DNA of 64,000 bases. Source: Flaviflagellibacter deserti (GTDB lineage Bacteria > Pseudomonadota > Alphaproteobacteria > Rhizobiales > Methylopilaceae). Location of the stretch: contig NZ_JBHSJF010000006.1 in the NCBI RefSeq assembly GCF_042652085.1, forward strand, positions 1,302,001-1,366,000, in the 5' to 3' direction. The translations under genes were made by a program, and so were the position numbers. Numbering within the stretch: position 1 is the first letter of the stretch; the number at the start of each line of letters is the position of its first letter. This document shows, in pieces, positions 18,184 to 26,775 of this stretch. The notes beneath the pieces are model-generated. The model searched no databases. It was given only the letters and a program-made list of their open reading frames with translations, and had not been told where the DNA came from.

Positions 18184-18219
18184 AAGCCGCCTCGACCTTT
18201 CGTTGGGGCGGCTTTTGTT
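18184..18219 (+). terminator. Terminator upstream of the formyltransferase gene
   Basis: AAGCCGCC (18184-18191) pairs with GGCGGCTT (18207-18214), followed by a T-rich tail. Confidence 0.8.
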
Positions 18220-18234
18220 TTCGAGGGCGGCGGA

Positions 18235-18828
18235 ATGAGGATTGCACTGATCGGTTCGCGGTGGTTCGGCGCGGAGATGTTCCAGATCCTGCATGCGCGC
18301 GGCCATGACCTCCACGTCGTCGCGCCCGATCCGGAAGACCGCTTGGCGAAGGCGGCGGAAGCCGCTGGAGTGCCGCTCGTCTGCCATGCCGGCCGCAAGC
18401 GCGTGACCCATGACGATCTGCCCGGCGAATTCGACGTCGTTCTCGCAGCCTACTCCCATGCCTTCATCCCGCTCGACAAGGCCAGGATCGCCTCGCTTGG
18501 CTATCACCCATCTCTGCTGCCCCGCTGGCGCGGCATCGCGTCGATTGAATGGACCGTCAAGGCGGGCGATCCGATCGCGGGTGGCAGCGTCTATCATCTG
18601 ACGGATGAAATGGACGCCGGTGGCATCGCCGCCCAGGATTGGTGCTTCGTCCTGCCGGGCGAAGACGATGCCAGCCTGTGGCGCCGCGAACTCGCGCCAA
18701 TGGGCATTCGCCTTCTCACCCAGGTGATCGACGAAATCGCCGAGACCGGCACCTGCAAGGCGACGCCGCAGGACCCGCGCTTCGTGACCCTCGCCCCGCG
18801 AATCAAGGACGAGACTCCAGCCGCCTGA
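18235..18828 (+). CDS. Formyltransferase-family protein with altered active site
   Basis: Formyl transferase N-terminal domain only (197 aa). The opening RIALIGSRWFG resembles the Rossmann-like start of methionyl-tRNA formyltransferase. The hallmark HPSLLPRWRG is present with H91, and the catalytic aspartate corresponds to D128 in TDEMDAGG. The asparagine two residues before the histidine is glycine here (G89), so true 10-formyl-THF transfer is doubtful. It lacks the C-terminal tRNA-binding domain. It is a stand-alone gene between a terminator and a chemoreceptor. Confidence 0.82.
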   Translation: MRIALIGSRWFGAEMFQILHARGHDLHVVAPDPEDRLAKAAEAAGVPLVCHAGRKRVTHDDLPGEFDVVLAAYSHAFIPLDKARIASLGYHPSLLPRWRGIASIEWTVKAGDPIAGGSVYHLTDEMDAGGIAAQDWCFVLPGEDDASLWRRELAPMGIRLLTQVIDEIAETGTCKATPQDPRFVTLAPRIKDETPAA

Positions 18829-19015
18829 GGTGTCGTGGTCTAAGAGCCGTCGTCGAGGGCGAAAAATCAGCACACGAGTGGCTAACAGGCCAGAAAGCCT
18901 CGATAAAAACAGGCGCTGCCAGCGCACCGACTTGAATTATTAATCCTATTTTTTGATTTTCCGCCGAGATTTAGCCCCGGGCACCGCCGCAGTGGTCGGT
19001 GAATGGGGTTGAGTA

Positions 19016-21112
19016 ATGTCTCACAAGCTTACGCTTGCCGTCGTCCTTCGTGTGTTGTTCGGCGCAATGGCGCTCATCGCGGTCGGTACTCTCGCTGTTC
19101 CGATCTACAATGACATGGGCCAATTGAAGGAAAGCGCGCAGGTCGTCAGCGTCGCTGAGGCCGGTCGCGAAGTCTTCACCGCTCTCCAGAATCAACGCGT
19201 CCAACGCGGTCCGACCCGCACTGCCCTGGAAGCCGAGAACCCCGCCTCCGACGGGTTCTTCTCCCTGATCAAGGACGCGCAGAACAAGGCCAATCCGGCT
19301 ACCGCGCACGTCCTCGTGCTCTGCACGCAGATCGATTGCACCAACGGCGAACCGGAGGTCTTCAACGGTCTCGCGGCGAGCATCGAAAAGCTCGAGAAGA
19401 TCCGGACCGAATCCGAGGAAGCCCTCAAGAAGCCGCTGTCCGAGCGTCGCCAAGGCATCTCCAAGGACTTCAACGCAGCCGCAACCGACGTCATCAATCG
19501 CATGGAAGCGATGTCGGCGGCCCTCGGTGAGACCATCCGCATGGCCGATCCGGAAACGGCCGAACTCATGGCCATCAAGCAGGCGGCATGGATCGCACGC
19601 GACGGCGTCGGCCTGAGCCGCACCGCTCTGTCCGAATCACGCAATGCCAAGACCATCACTCCTGCGGCCGATCGCAAGATGGCTCAGCTTCTCGGCCAGA
19701 CGCAGTCGAACTGGGGTGTGGTGAAGGAACTGACCTCTCGTCCCGGGGTATCGCCCAAGCTCGTCGAGCTTGTGAAAGCCGCGCAGACTGACGCTTTTGA
19801 TACATGGGAAAAGACCCGCAAGGCCGCCTATGACGATCTTGCAGAGAATAAAGAACAGTCGGTCTCGAACGACGATCTCACCCGCATCGGCAACGGCGCC
19901 CTCGACGCGTTGACTGCGATCCCGAACACGGCAATGCAGCTCGCTCAGGAGCAGGCCGAGAGCAAATACGCCGCCGCGCAAAGTCGTTTGATGTTCCAGT
20001 CGGGCTTGCTCGCAGCGGTCGTATTGCTCGCCACCGCCAGCTTCTTCATCGTCCAGCGCCGCGTCACCCGGCCGATCACCCAGATGACCGATGCGATGGC
20101 GGCTTTGGCTGCTGGCGACATGAATGTCGAGATCAAGGGAGCTTCGCGCTCGGACGAGATTGGCGACATGGCCCGCGCGGTCGAGGTCTTCAAGCGCGAC
20201 GCCATAGAGCGCCAGCGCCTGGAGGAAGAGGCCGAACGCATGAAGGTCCAGACCGAGGCCGACAAACGCCGCACGCTGTCCGAACTCGCCCAGGGCTTCA
20301 ACGCCAAGGTCGGCGATCTCATCAGTGCTCTCGTCGGCGCCTCGGAGCGCCTGGAAACGACTGCGAACGACATGACCGGCACCGCCGACCGCACTTCTCA
20401 GCAGACCGGCGTGCTCGCCGAATCGGCTCGCGCCACCGGCTCGAACGTCCAGGCCGTCGCCGCCGCCACCGAGGAACTGTCCTCCTCGGCCAACGAGATC
20501 GGTACGCAGGTCAGCCAGACCGCAGACGCGGCGCGGCGCGCGGTCGAGGATGTCCGCCACACCGACAAAACCGTCCAAGCGCTCTCCACCAGCGCCGAGC
20601 GGATCGAGACGGTCGTCGCGCTCATCAACGACATCGCGGCCCGCACCAACCTGCTGGCGCTTAATGCGACCATCGAGGCGGCCCGCGCCGGCGAAGCCGG
20701 CCGCGGCTTCGCGGTCGTGGCGAGCGAAGTGAAGGACCTCGCCAACCAGACGATCAAGGCGACCGACGAGATCGCAAGCCAGATCAAGGAGCTGCAGCAG
20801 GCGACAGTCGGCGCGGTCAGCGCCATCCAGTCGATCGGATCGACCATCGAGCGAGTGCACGAGATTTCGAGCGCCATCGCCGCGGCGGCCGAAGAGCAGC
20901 ACTCCGCGACGACCGAGATCGCCAGCCGCGTGGCTCAGGCCGCCCAGGGCACCGAATACGTGACCCAAAGCATCGACGAGGTCCGCGAGGCGGCAACGAT
21001 TACCGGGAGCTCGGCGTCGGAGGTTCTCTCCTCCGCGCGCGATCTGGCAAAGGCCTCGACCGAGCTCCGCCGCGAGATGCAGACCTTCATCTCGGGCATC
21101 GAAGCCGCCTGA
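19016..21112 (+). CDS. Methyl-accepting chemotaxis protein
   Basis: Inner-membrane chemoreceptor of 698 aa. TM1 is at about residues 8-29 and TM2 at about 322-345. The 290-residue periplasmic region between them is helical and of unknown ligand. A HAMP domain follows (about 345-400), then a long cytoplasmic signalling coiled coil with the conserved hairpin tip (EAARAGEAGRGFAVVASEVK). The preceding 187 bp are relatively AT-rich and likely hold the promoter. A terminator shared with the convergent iron-sulfur scaffold gene follows. Confidence 0.95.
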   Translation: MSHKLTLAVVLRVLFGAMALIAVGTLAVPIYNDMGQLKESAQVVSVAEAGREVFTALQNQRVQRGPTRTALEAENPASDGFFSLIKDAQNKANPATAHVLVLCTQIDCTNGEPEVFNGLAASIEKLEKIRTESEEALKKPLSERRQGISKDFNAAATDVINRMEAMSAALGETIRMADPETAELMAIKQAAWIARDGVGLSRTALSESRNAKTITPAADRKMAQLLGQTQSNWGVVKELTSRPGVSPKLVELVKAAQTDAFDTWEKTRKAAYDDLAENKEQSVSNDDLTRIGNGALDALTAIPNTAMQLAQEQAESKYAAAQSRLMFQSGLLAAVVLLATASFFIVQRRVTRPITQMTDAMAALAAGDMNVEIKGASRSDEIGDMARAVEVFKRDAIERQRLEEEAERMKVQTEADKRRTLSELAQGFNAKVGDLISALVGASERLETTANDMTGTADRTSQQTGVLAESARATGSNVQAVAAATEELSSSANEIGTQVSQTADAARRAVEDVRHTDKTVQALSTSAERIETVVALINDIAARTNLLALNATIEAARAGEAGRGFAVVASEVKDLANQTIKATDEIASQIKELQQATVGAVSAIQSIGSTIERVHEISSAIAAAAEEQHSATTEIASRVAQAAQGTEYVTQSIDEVREAATITGSSASEVLSSARDLAKASTELRREMQTFISGIEAA

Positions 21113-21134
21113 TCGGCCAAATAACGAAAAGAAG

Positions 21135-21167
21135 GGCCGCGGCTGTTATTCAGCCGCGGCCTTTTTT
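21135..21167. terminator. Bidirectional terminator overlapping a coding end
   Basis: Perfect 11-bp stem (21135-21145 with 21151-21161), loop TTATT and a run of six T. The right arm encodes the last residues of the convergent IscU-like protein, and the loop contains its stop codon. Confidence 0.9.
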
Positions 21168-21589
21168 GCCTGGACCTGGTCGAGCGCATCGACCACGGCG
21201 TCGAAGGTCAATAGGGTCGAAGCGTGACGCGCCTTGTAGTCTCGCACCGGCTCGAGCACTGCCAGATCGGCCCATTTTCCGTTCGGCGGCGGCCCACTAT
21301 CCTTGAGCATCGCCCGCATCGTCTCGCGCACCTGGCGCAGTTCGTCCGCGGTCGAGCCGACGACGTGGCTTGCCATGATGGAGGACGAAGCCTGGCCGAG
21401 CGCGCAGGCCCTCACGTCATGAGCGAAGTCCGTCACGGTATCGCCGTCGACGGCGAGATCGACCGTCACCGTCGAACCGCAAAGCTTCGAATGCGCGGTC
21501 GCGCTGGCATCTGGATGCGGCAACCGACCGAGACGCGGGATGCCCGCAGCCAGTTCAAGGATCTTGCGATTGTAGATGTCGTTCAACAT
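21146..21589 (-). CDS. IscU/SufU-like iron-sulfur cluster scaffold protein
   Basis: NifU N-terminal-like scaffold of 147 aa. It starts MLNDIYNRKILELAAGI. Two scaffold cysteines are present, C37 (KLCGS) and C62 (ACALG). The third canonical cysteine position is alanine (A123 in KARHASTLLTFDAV). This variant next to folE and hisI recurs in alphaproteobacteria. It may carry clusters transiently or act in sulfur handling; classical scaffold function is uncertain. It is divergent from folE. Confidence 0.85.
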   Translation of the reverse strand: MLNDIYNRKILELAAGIPRLGRLPHPDASATAHSKLCGSTVTVDLAVDGDTVTDFAHDVRACALGQASSSIMASHVVGSTADELRQVRETMRAMLKDSGPPPNGKWADLAVLEPVRDYKARHASTLLTFDAVVDALDQVQAKKAAAE

Positions 21590-21747
21590 AAAGTGTCCAG
21601 CCACTTGCACCCGCGCAACAGCGCTCGGGCGCTAACCCTTTTTGCGGCTTCCGGGTTCAGCATTATATAGGGGCTCCGGGTTTCATACGATATGTACCCG
21701 CACCAGATAACGACGCGGGCCAATTCCGGCTCGCTGCGGAAGGTTTC

Positions 21748-22371
21748 ATGGACGCGATTATCAAGCACCCGGCGTTGCGTGCGTTTGACCCGGAAACGAA
21801 GCGCCCCACCCGCGAAGAAGCAGAAGAAGCCGTACGGACCCTCATCGCCTATATGGGCGACGATCCGGAGCGCGAAGGCCTCGTCGATACGCCGAAACGC
21901 GTCGTGAATGCCTATGCCGAGCTCTACGGCGGCTACAAACAGGATGCCAACGCGATCCTGGAGCGCGTATTCGACGATGTCGGCGGCTACAAGGACATCG
22001 TCCTCGTCCAGGACATTCCGTTCTTTTCGCACTGCGAGCACCACATGGTGCCGTTCGTCGGCAAGGTGCACGTCGCCTATTATCCGAGCGGCGGCGTCGT
22101 CGGCCTGTCCAAGATCGGCCGTGTCGTCGACGTCTTCGCACGCAGGCTCCAGACACAGGAACATCTGACAGAATCGATCGCCGAAGCGATCGACAAGGTC
22201 CTGGCTCCGCGCGGTCTCGCCGTAATGATCGAGGCCGAGCATATGTGCATGGCCATGCGCGGCATCCGCAAATCCGGCGTGTCGACGACGACGACGCGTT
22301 TCACGGGCCTGTTTGAGGACCCGGCCGAGCAGGTGCGTTTCATCACGCTCGTGCGCGGCGTGCAGCGCTGA
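21748..22371 (+). CDS. folE: GTP cyclohydrolase I
   Basis: Converts GTP to 7,8-dihydroneopterin triphosphate, first step of tetrahydrofolate synthesis (207 aa). Zinc ligands lie in SHCEHHMVPF (C96) and in EAEHMCMAMRG. The GVVGLSKIGRVVDVFARRLQ and QEHLTESIA stretches are family signatures. The N-terminal 20 residues are a variable extension. It abuts hisI directly, stop to start. Confidence 0.97.
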   Translation: MDAIIKHPALRAFDPETKRPTREEAEEAVRTLIAYMGDDPEREGLVDTPKRVVNAYAELYGGYKQDANAILERVFDDVGGYKDIVLVQDIPFFSHCEHHMVPFVGKVHVAYYPSGGVVGLSKIGRVVDVFARRLQTQEHLTESIAEAIDKVLAPRGLAVMIEAEHMCMAMRGIRKSGVSTTTTRFTGLFEDPAEQVRFITLVRGVQR

Positions 22372-22833
22372 ATGCCTGACCTCTTCGCAACATCGCTGTC
22401 CCCGGCTGAAATCGAGGAAGGCCGCGTGCTCGCGCCGAGATTCGACGCGGCGGGCCTGGTCACGGCCGTCGTCACCGATGCCGAAACCGGGACGGTGCTG
22501 ATGCTCGCGCATATGAATGCCCAGGCGCTGGCGAAGACGATCGAGACCCGCGAAGCGCATTATTATTCGCGCTCGCGCGGCAAGCTCTGGAAGAAGGGCG
22601 AGGAAAGCGGCCACGTCCAGAGCGTGACCGAGCTTCGCGTCGATTGCGACCAGGACGCCGTCTGGCTCAAAGTGCGCGTCGGCGGCACCGGCGCGTCCTG
22701 CCACACCGGACGCACCTCCTGCTTCTATCGCTCGGTTCCGCTCGGCGAGGCGCCCTCGCCTCGCCTTGCGCTCGACTTCGTCGACGCCGAGCCAAAATTC
22801 GACCCGGCCGAAGTCTACAAGAAGACCACCTAA
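22372..22833 (+). CDS. hisI: Phosphoribosyl-AMP cyclohydrolase
   Basis: Opens the purine ring of PR-AMP, third step of histidine synthesis (153 aa, single-domain form). Motifs include MLAHMNAQAL, HYYSRSRGKLWKKGEESGHVQ, RVDCDQDAVWLKV (metal-binding aspartates and cysteine) and CHTGRTSCFYR. The ATG follows the folE stop with no gap, indicating translational coupling. The stop overlaps the converging CBS gene by 4 bp. Confidence 0.97.
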   Translation: MPDLFATSLSPAEIEEGRVLAPRFDAAGLVTAVVTDAETGTVLMLAHMNAQALAKTIETREAHYYSRSRGKLWKKGEESGHVQSVTELRVDCDQDAVWLKVRVGGTGASCHTGRTSCFYRSVPLGEAPSPRLALDFVDAEPKFDPAEVYKKTT

Positions 22834-23261
22834 GCGGACGCGATGTAATCCCGCATCGCGCTCGCCTCGGCCTCGATCTGGGCCAGGCGCCATTTCACGA
22901 CGTCGCCGATCGAGATGATGCCGACCATACGGCCGTTCTCGACGACGGGCATGTGGCGGAACCGTCCTTGCGTCATCTTCTCCATGACACCGCGAAGCGC
23001 GTCGCTGCGGCTGGCCGTCTTCACCGTCTTGGTCATATGAGCCGACAATGGCGCCTCGAGCGCGCCAGCACCGAGTTCGGCCACGGCGCGGACGATGTCG
23101 CGTTCCGAAAGGATGCCCAGGATGATGTCATCCCCGGCGGTGACGACCACGGTGCCGATCTTGCGCTTCGCCAGAAGACGGGCCGCATCCGCCAATGTGC
23201 TTTCGGGCTGAAGGGTCACGACCTCGGACCCCTTGCTCTCCAAAATCGCCGAAACCTGCAT
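22830..23261 (-). CDS. CBS-pair domain protein
   Basis: Stand-alone pair of CBS domains (143 aa), a cytoplasmic module that senses adenosine nucleotides or redox state. CBS1 spans about 5-65 (LLAKRKIGTVVV, LGILSERDIVRA) and CBS2 about 72-130 (GRFRHMPVV, GIISIGDVVKW). No enzyme domain is attached. Upstream is a 6-bp inverted repeat CCGTAC-TTTG-GTACGG (23289-23304). A near-match to an EcfG promoter (GGAAC-N16-TGTT) on the same strand suggests possible stress control; this is weak. Confidence 0.92.
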   Translation of the reverse strand: MQVSAILESKGSEVVTLQPESTLADAARLLAKRKIGTVVVTAGDDIILGILSERDIVRAVAELGAGALEAPLSAHMTKTVKTASRSDALRGVMEKMTQGRFRHMPVVENGRMVGIISIGDVVKWRLAQIEAEASAMRDYIASA

Positions 23262-23339
23262 CGATCCGTCCCTCCGTTCTTATTGCAGCCGTACTTTGGT
23301 ACGGTCTTACCAACATGATCGCGCGAGGGTTGTTCCGGA

Positions 23340-24110
23340 TCAAGCGCTCCGTAGACCGTTGAAACCAACGGGCAATTTCGGGTCGAAAAGCGGAAACAAT
23401 ACAAGCCCGGCGATGAAGCCGCCGATATGTGCTTCCCAGGCGATGCTGGATTCTCCTCCGGAACTCCAGGCACCGATCGCATAGACCAGATTGATGCCGA
23501 ACCAGATGGCGACGAAGACCATGATCTGCTGAGAGCGGACCAGGTCGATGAGCGGCACCGCGGGCACCGCGAACGCTCCCCTGCCGCGCCGGCGGAATGC
23601 CCCGAGCGGGCCGCCGGCCTCGAAGATGAAGCGGATCGCAGCAGCCGTAAGACCGGAAATGGCGCCAGAGGCGCCGATCATCGGAACCGGCTCGCCGTAG
23701 TGGAAAAGCAGATGCATCGCCGCGCCGCAGGCCGAGGTGACGGCCGCGAAAGCCAGGAACCGCGCTCCGCCGAATCGCCAGGCGACGGCACTGCCGAATG
23801 CCAGCAACCACACACTGTTGACGACGAGATGCATCGCATCGCCGTGCAGCGCCGAATAGGTCACGAAGGTCCATATGTCTCCGGCGATGCCGCCCGGAAA
23901 GGCGGACTGAAATGCGAAGCTCGGATCGTAGCGCGCCGGAATGAACGCGAAGAGCAGGATGATCTGCGATTCGTCGTCCGGTCCGAGGAACTGGCGAGCG
24001 ATGTGAATCGCCACGAGCGCCGCGATGGTCCAACCGACCACAGGCGGGGCATTCACAATGGGTTCGTTGTCGCGCTGCACGAATAGGGCTCTCGAAAAAG
24101 AAGGTGACAT
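23340..24110 (-). CDS. Rhomboid family intramembrane serine protease
   Basis: Multi-pass membrane protease of 256 aa. The catalytic serine is S148 in GASGA, and the partner histidine lies in EAHIGGFIAG near residue 233. HxxxN-type residues occur in DAMHLVVNSVWL near 94-99. About six membrane helices are visible (around 25-45, 95-112, 117-137, 147-163, 195-215, 230-245). The ATG at 24110 is preferred over one 6 codons upstream. The biological substrate is unknown. Confidence 0.92.
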   Translation of the reverse strand: MSPSFSRALFVQRDNEPIVNAPPVVGWTIAALVAIHIARQFLGPDDESQIILLFAFIPARYDPSFAFQSAFPGGIAGDIWTFVTYSALHGDAMHLVVNSVWLLAFGSAVAWRFGGARFLAFAAVTSACGAAMHLLFHYGEPVPMIGASGAISGLTAAAIRFIFEAGGPLGAFRRRGRGAFAVPAVPLIDLVRSQQIMVFVAIWFGINLVYAIGAWSSGGESSIAWEAHIGGFIAGLVLFPLFDPKLPVGFNGLRSA

Positions 24111-24304
24111 GCCGACGGCGCAAAGCAAGGCAGTTGTGGCGAAGTGCCTCGGATTCGTTGTGCCATATCAAAAATTTGCGCGATGAGGATGAATAGTTTC
24201 CGACTCCATACGGCTCGTTAACCGCGTCTACTTAATCTCCCCTCGGATAGTTCCTTGAGCCTCGTGCGACGCTGGCTCTGGCGAGATGTGGTGTAGCGCC
24301 GTTG

Positions 24305-24904
24305 ATGCAACCTCTGCCGAAGCTTGCCCCTCATGAGCAGCGCCGCCACGCTCGCGTGAAGGTCGCGCTCCTGGGCCGCTACATGCTCGCCGACCGGCAG
24401 GAATATCCGTGCCAAACGCTCGACATCTCTCCAGGCGGCTGTTCGATCATCGCACCGGTGATCGGCCGTCCCGGTGAACGCGTCATCGCCTATTTCGACC
24501 ATATCGGCCGCATCGAAGGCGCGGTGATCCGCGGCATTGAGAACGGCTTTGCGATGACGATCGCGGCCACGCCGCGCAAGCGCGAGAAATTGGCGGATCA
24601 GCTGACCTGGCTGGCCAACCGCCAGATCCTCGGCCTGCCGGAAGACCGCCGCCACGATCGCGGCCTACCCAAAAACACTCGGTCACTGCTGGTCATGCCC
24701 GACGGCCGGGAATATCCGTGCCGGGTGGTCGACATCTCTCTGTCCGGTGCGGCAGTTCAGGTCGACGCCCAACCGCCGATGGGCTCACCGGTCACTCTCG
24801 GACGCACGCACGCCAAGGTCGTCCGTCATTTCGATGGCGGCGTCGCCGTGGAGTTCCTGCGTCCGCAGAACTTCGAGCTGCTCGAAGAGCAATTCGGCGG
24901 CTAG
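24305..24904 (+). CDS. Tandem PilZ-domain protein
   Basis: Two PilZ-like domains in 199 aa. The first (about 12-95) has RRHARVKV and DISPGGCSI, fitting the RxxxR...D/NxSxxG cyclic-di-GMP signature. The second (about 118-195) keeps DISLSGAAV but lacks a clear RxxxR. The two halves share REYPCR/QEYPCQ blocks, suggesting internal duplication. Likely a cytoplasmic c-di-GMP receptor; its target is unknown. The next gene encodes a LapG-like protease, a family controlled by c-di-GMP in biofilm systems. The two are separated by a terminator. Confidence 0.85.
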   Translation: MQPLPKLAPHEQRRHARVKVALLGRYMLADRQEYPCQTLDISPGGCSIIAPVIGRPGERVIAYFDHIGRIEGAVIRGIENGFAMTIAATPRKREKLADQLTWLANRQILGLPEDRRHDRGLPKNTRSLLVMPDGREYPCRVVDISLSGAAVQVDAQPPMGSPVTLGRTHAKVVRHFDGGVAVEFLRPQNFELLEEQFGG

Positions 24905-24934
24905 GCCGAAATCGGCCCCAAACTCGTTGCCCTG

Positions 24935-24960
24935 AAACGCCCGCCCTCAGCGGGCGTTTT
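24935..24960 (+). terminator. Terminator after the PilZ gene
   Basis: Stem AAACGCCCGC (24935-24944) with GCGGGCGTTT, loop CCTCA, followed by T. Confidence 0.85.
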
Positions 24961-25077
24961 CGTATGCGTTCCGTGGTTAATGAAACCTAGAGTCATTCGC
25001 TAAAACAAAGCCACCAACCTTAGATCGAACTCAAATCGTTTCTGAGAAAAGAACCTCAACGACTTCGGAGAGGTTCG

Positions 25078-25713
25078 ATGAGTAGCGTATTCGGCGCGAA
25101 GTATAGCAAGGCCGTTTCGGCTGTTGCTGCGGCCATGGTAGCCTTCTTCTTCCTTGGATGCTCCGAAGCATCTGCGCTGGATAATTCTCCGCGCATGAAG
25201 ATCCTCGGCGCCGCTCGTGCACCCATTGGCTTCGTCGCCTTCTGCTCCAGCCACCCGGCCGATTGCGCCAGGGAAACCCAGCAACAAGGCCGGGTCATCC
25301 TCACCGCCGCGACCTTCTCTCAGCTCGATCAGGTCAACCGGTGGGCCAACACGCAAATCCAGCCGGTGACCGACCAGGAATTCTACGGTACGCCCGAATA
25401 CTGGACCTATCCGACGACCAAGGGCGACTGCGAGGACTATGTCCTGCTGAAGCGGAAGCTGCTGATGGATGCCGGCTGGAGCGAGAGCTCGCTGCTCATC
25501 ACCGTCGTCCGCGACGAGAAGGGCGCAGGCCACGCCGTCCTCACCGTTCCAACCGACCAGGGCGATCTCGTCCTCGACAATCAGCGCGAAGACGTCGTGG
25601 TGTGGTCGCAGACGCCCTACCAATACGTGAAGCGACAGTCGCAGACGGACCCGAAGCTCTGGGTTTTCGTCGGCCCGGTTGACAGCAATACGGGCGTCGC
25701 CTCGACGCGCTGA
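25078..25713 (+). CDS. Transglutaminase-like cysteine proteinase (BTLCP/LapG-like)
   Basis: Exported bacterial transglutaminase-like cysteine proteinase (211 aa). Signal segment about 10-34 (with a Cys at 28 that could be a lipobox-like position). The catalytic triad is C118 in KGDCEDYV, the histidine in GHAVLTV near 152 and the aspartate in LVLDNQ near 167. The family includes LapG, which cleaves surface adhesins. No LapA/LapD partner is in the window. ATG 25078 has GGAGAGG upstream. Confidence 0.9.
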   Translation: MSSVFGAKYSKAVSAVAAAMVAFFFLGCSEASALDNSPRMKILGAARAPIGFVAFCSSHPADCARETQQQGRVILTAATFSQLDQVNRWANTQIQPVTDQEFYGTPEYWTYPTTKGDCEDYVLLKRKLLMDAGWSESSLLITVVRDEKGAGHAVLTVPTDQGDLVLDNQREDVVVWSQTPYQYVKRQSQTDPKLWVFVGPVDSNTGVASTR

Positions 25714-25770
25714 CCGCAACGGGGGCTGCCCCGGCTTTGTCCGGGGCGCGTGCCGCGTTATCACGCTGCC

Positions 25771-26493
25771 ATGACCCTCTCTTCGCTCCGCACCCTTGTC
25801 CGCACCGAAATCGTCGGCCTTGCCAGCCTCGCTGCCGCAGCCGCCTGCCTGCTGGCCTTCATCCAGATCGCCGACGAAGTCACCGAAGGCGAGACCCACG
25901 CCATAGATGAAACGATCCTGTTGTCGCTCCGCGAGACCGACAGGCAGGACCCGATCGGCCCGCGCTGGGTCGAGATCATGTTCACCGACCTCACCAGCCT
26001 GGGCAGCACGACGATCCTGACGATCGTGACGCTCGCGGTCCTCGGCTATCTGCTGATCACCGGCAAAAAGGGCGCGGCGCTGATGGTGCTCTTCGCGGTC
26101 GGAGGCGGAACCCTGCTCAACAACCTGCTGAAGCTGTTCTTCGACCGCCCTCGCCCTGATCTCGTCGCCCATATCGTCGACGTCCATACGGCGAGCTTTC
26201 CAAGCGGTCACGCAATGCTGTCGGCGATCACCTATCTCACGCTAGGCGCGCTGCTCGCGCGCGTGCAGGAAAAGCGACGCGTGAAGATCTACATCCTCAC
26301 GCTCGCCGTCACGATCACGATCATGGTGGGAGTGAGCCGCGTCTATCTCGGCGTCCACTGGCCGACGGACGTCCTCGCCGGCTGGTGCGCAGGCGCCTCG
26401 TGGGCGATCCTGTGCTGGATCGCAGCGCTCTACCTGCAGCGCCGCGGAAAGGTCGAGGAGCCAGGCGAAGAGCCCGGCGCCGCGAAGGCTTAG
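25771..26493 (+). CDS. PAP2-family phosphatase
   Basis: Integral membrane lipid phosphatase (240 aa). All three PAP2 motifs are visible: KLFFDRPRP, the FPSGHAM block and SRVYLGVHWPTDVLAG. About five to six membrane helices. Likely acts on undecaprenyl pyrophosphate or phosphatidic acid. ATG 25771 is used rather than an upstream GTG (25750). A GC hairpin without T-run lies just before it (25728-25747). It overlaps the stop of the converging DUF3126 gene by 4 bp. Confidence 0.93.
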   Translation: MTLSSLRTLVRTEIVGLASLAAAAACLLAFIQIADEVTEGETHAIDETILLSLRETDRQDPIGPRWVEIMFTDLTSLGSTTILTIVTLAVLGYLLITGKKGAALMVLFAVGGGTLLNNLLKLFFDRPRPDLVAHIVDVHTASFPSGHAMLSAITYLTLGALLARVQEKRRVKIYILTLAVTITIMVGVSRVYLGVHWPTDVLAGWCAGASWAILCWIAALYLQRRGKVEEPGEEPGAAKA

Positions 26494-26702
26494 TCGACGA
26501 GATCCTCGGCCAGAATGGCCATCTGGAAATTGTAGGACAGGTCACCGTCCTCATCGTCGCGGAACAGAACGCCGATGAATTCCTCGCCGAGATAGATTTC
26601 GGCCGAGTCCATCTTGCGCGGGCGGGCCACGACGCGGAGCGTCTGGTTTCCGAACGTCTTGCGGAGATAGGCTTGCACCTTCTCCATCTCTCGCTTGTCC
26701 AA
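26490..26702 (-). CDS. DUF3126 family protein
   Basis: Short alphaproteobacterial protein of unknown function (70 aa). The family core is clear: MEKVQAYLRKTFGN, AEIYLGEEFIGVLFRDDED and GDLSYNFQMAIL. The start is taken as TTG at 26702 because GGAG sits 7 nt upstream and the length then matches the family; an internal ATG (26687) has no usable spacing. It follows cysE on the same strand by 73 bp, an association common in Rhizobiales. Confidence 0.88.
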   Translation of the reverse strand: MDKREMEKVQAYLRKTFGNQTLRVVARPRKMDSAEIYLGEEFIGVLFRDDEDGDLSYNFQMAILAEDLVD

Positions 26703-26775
26703 GCGAAGTCTCCGATCTTGGTGGGTGGTCGCGAAGGGTTTGGCACGGCCGCACGCCGCACCGCAACACCCGAAC

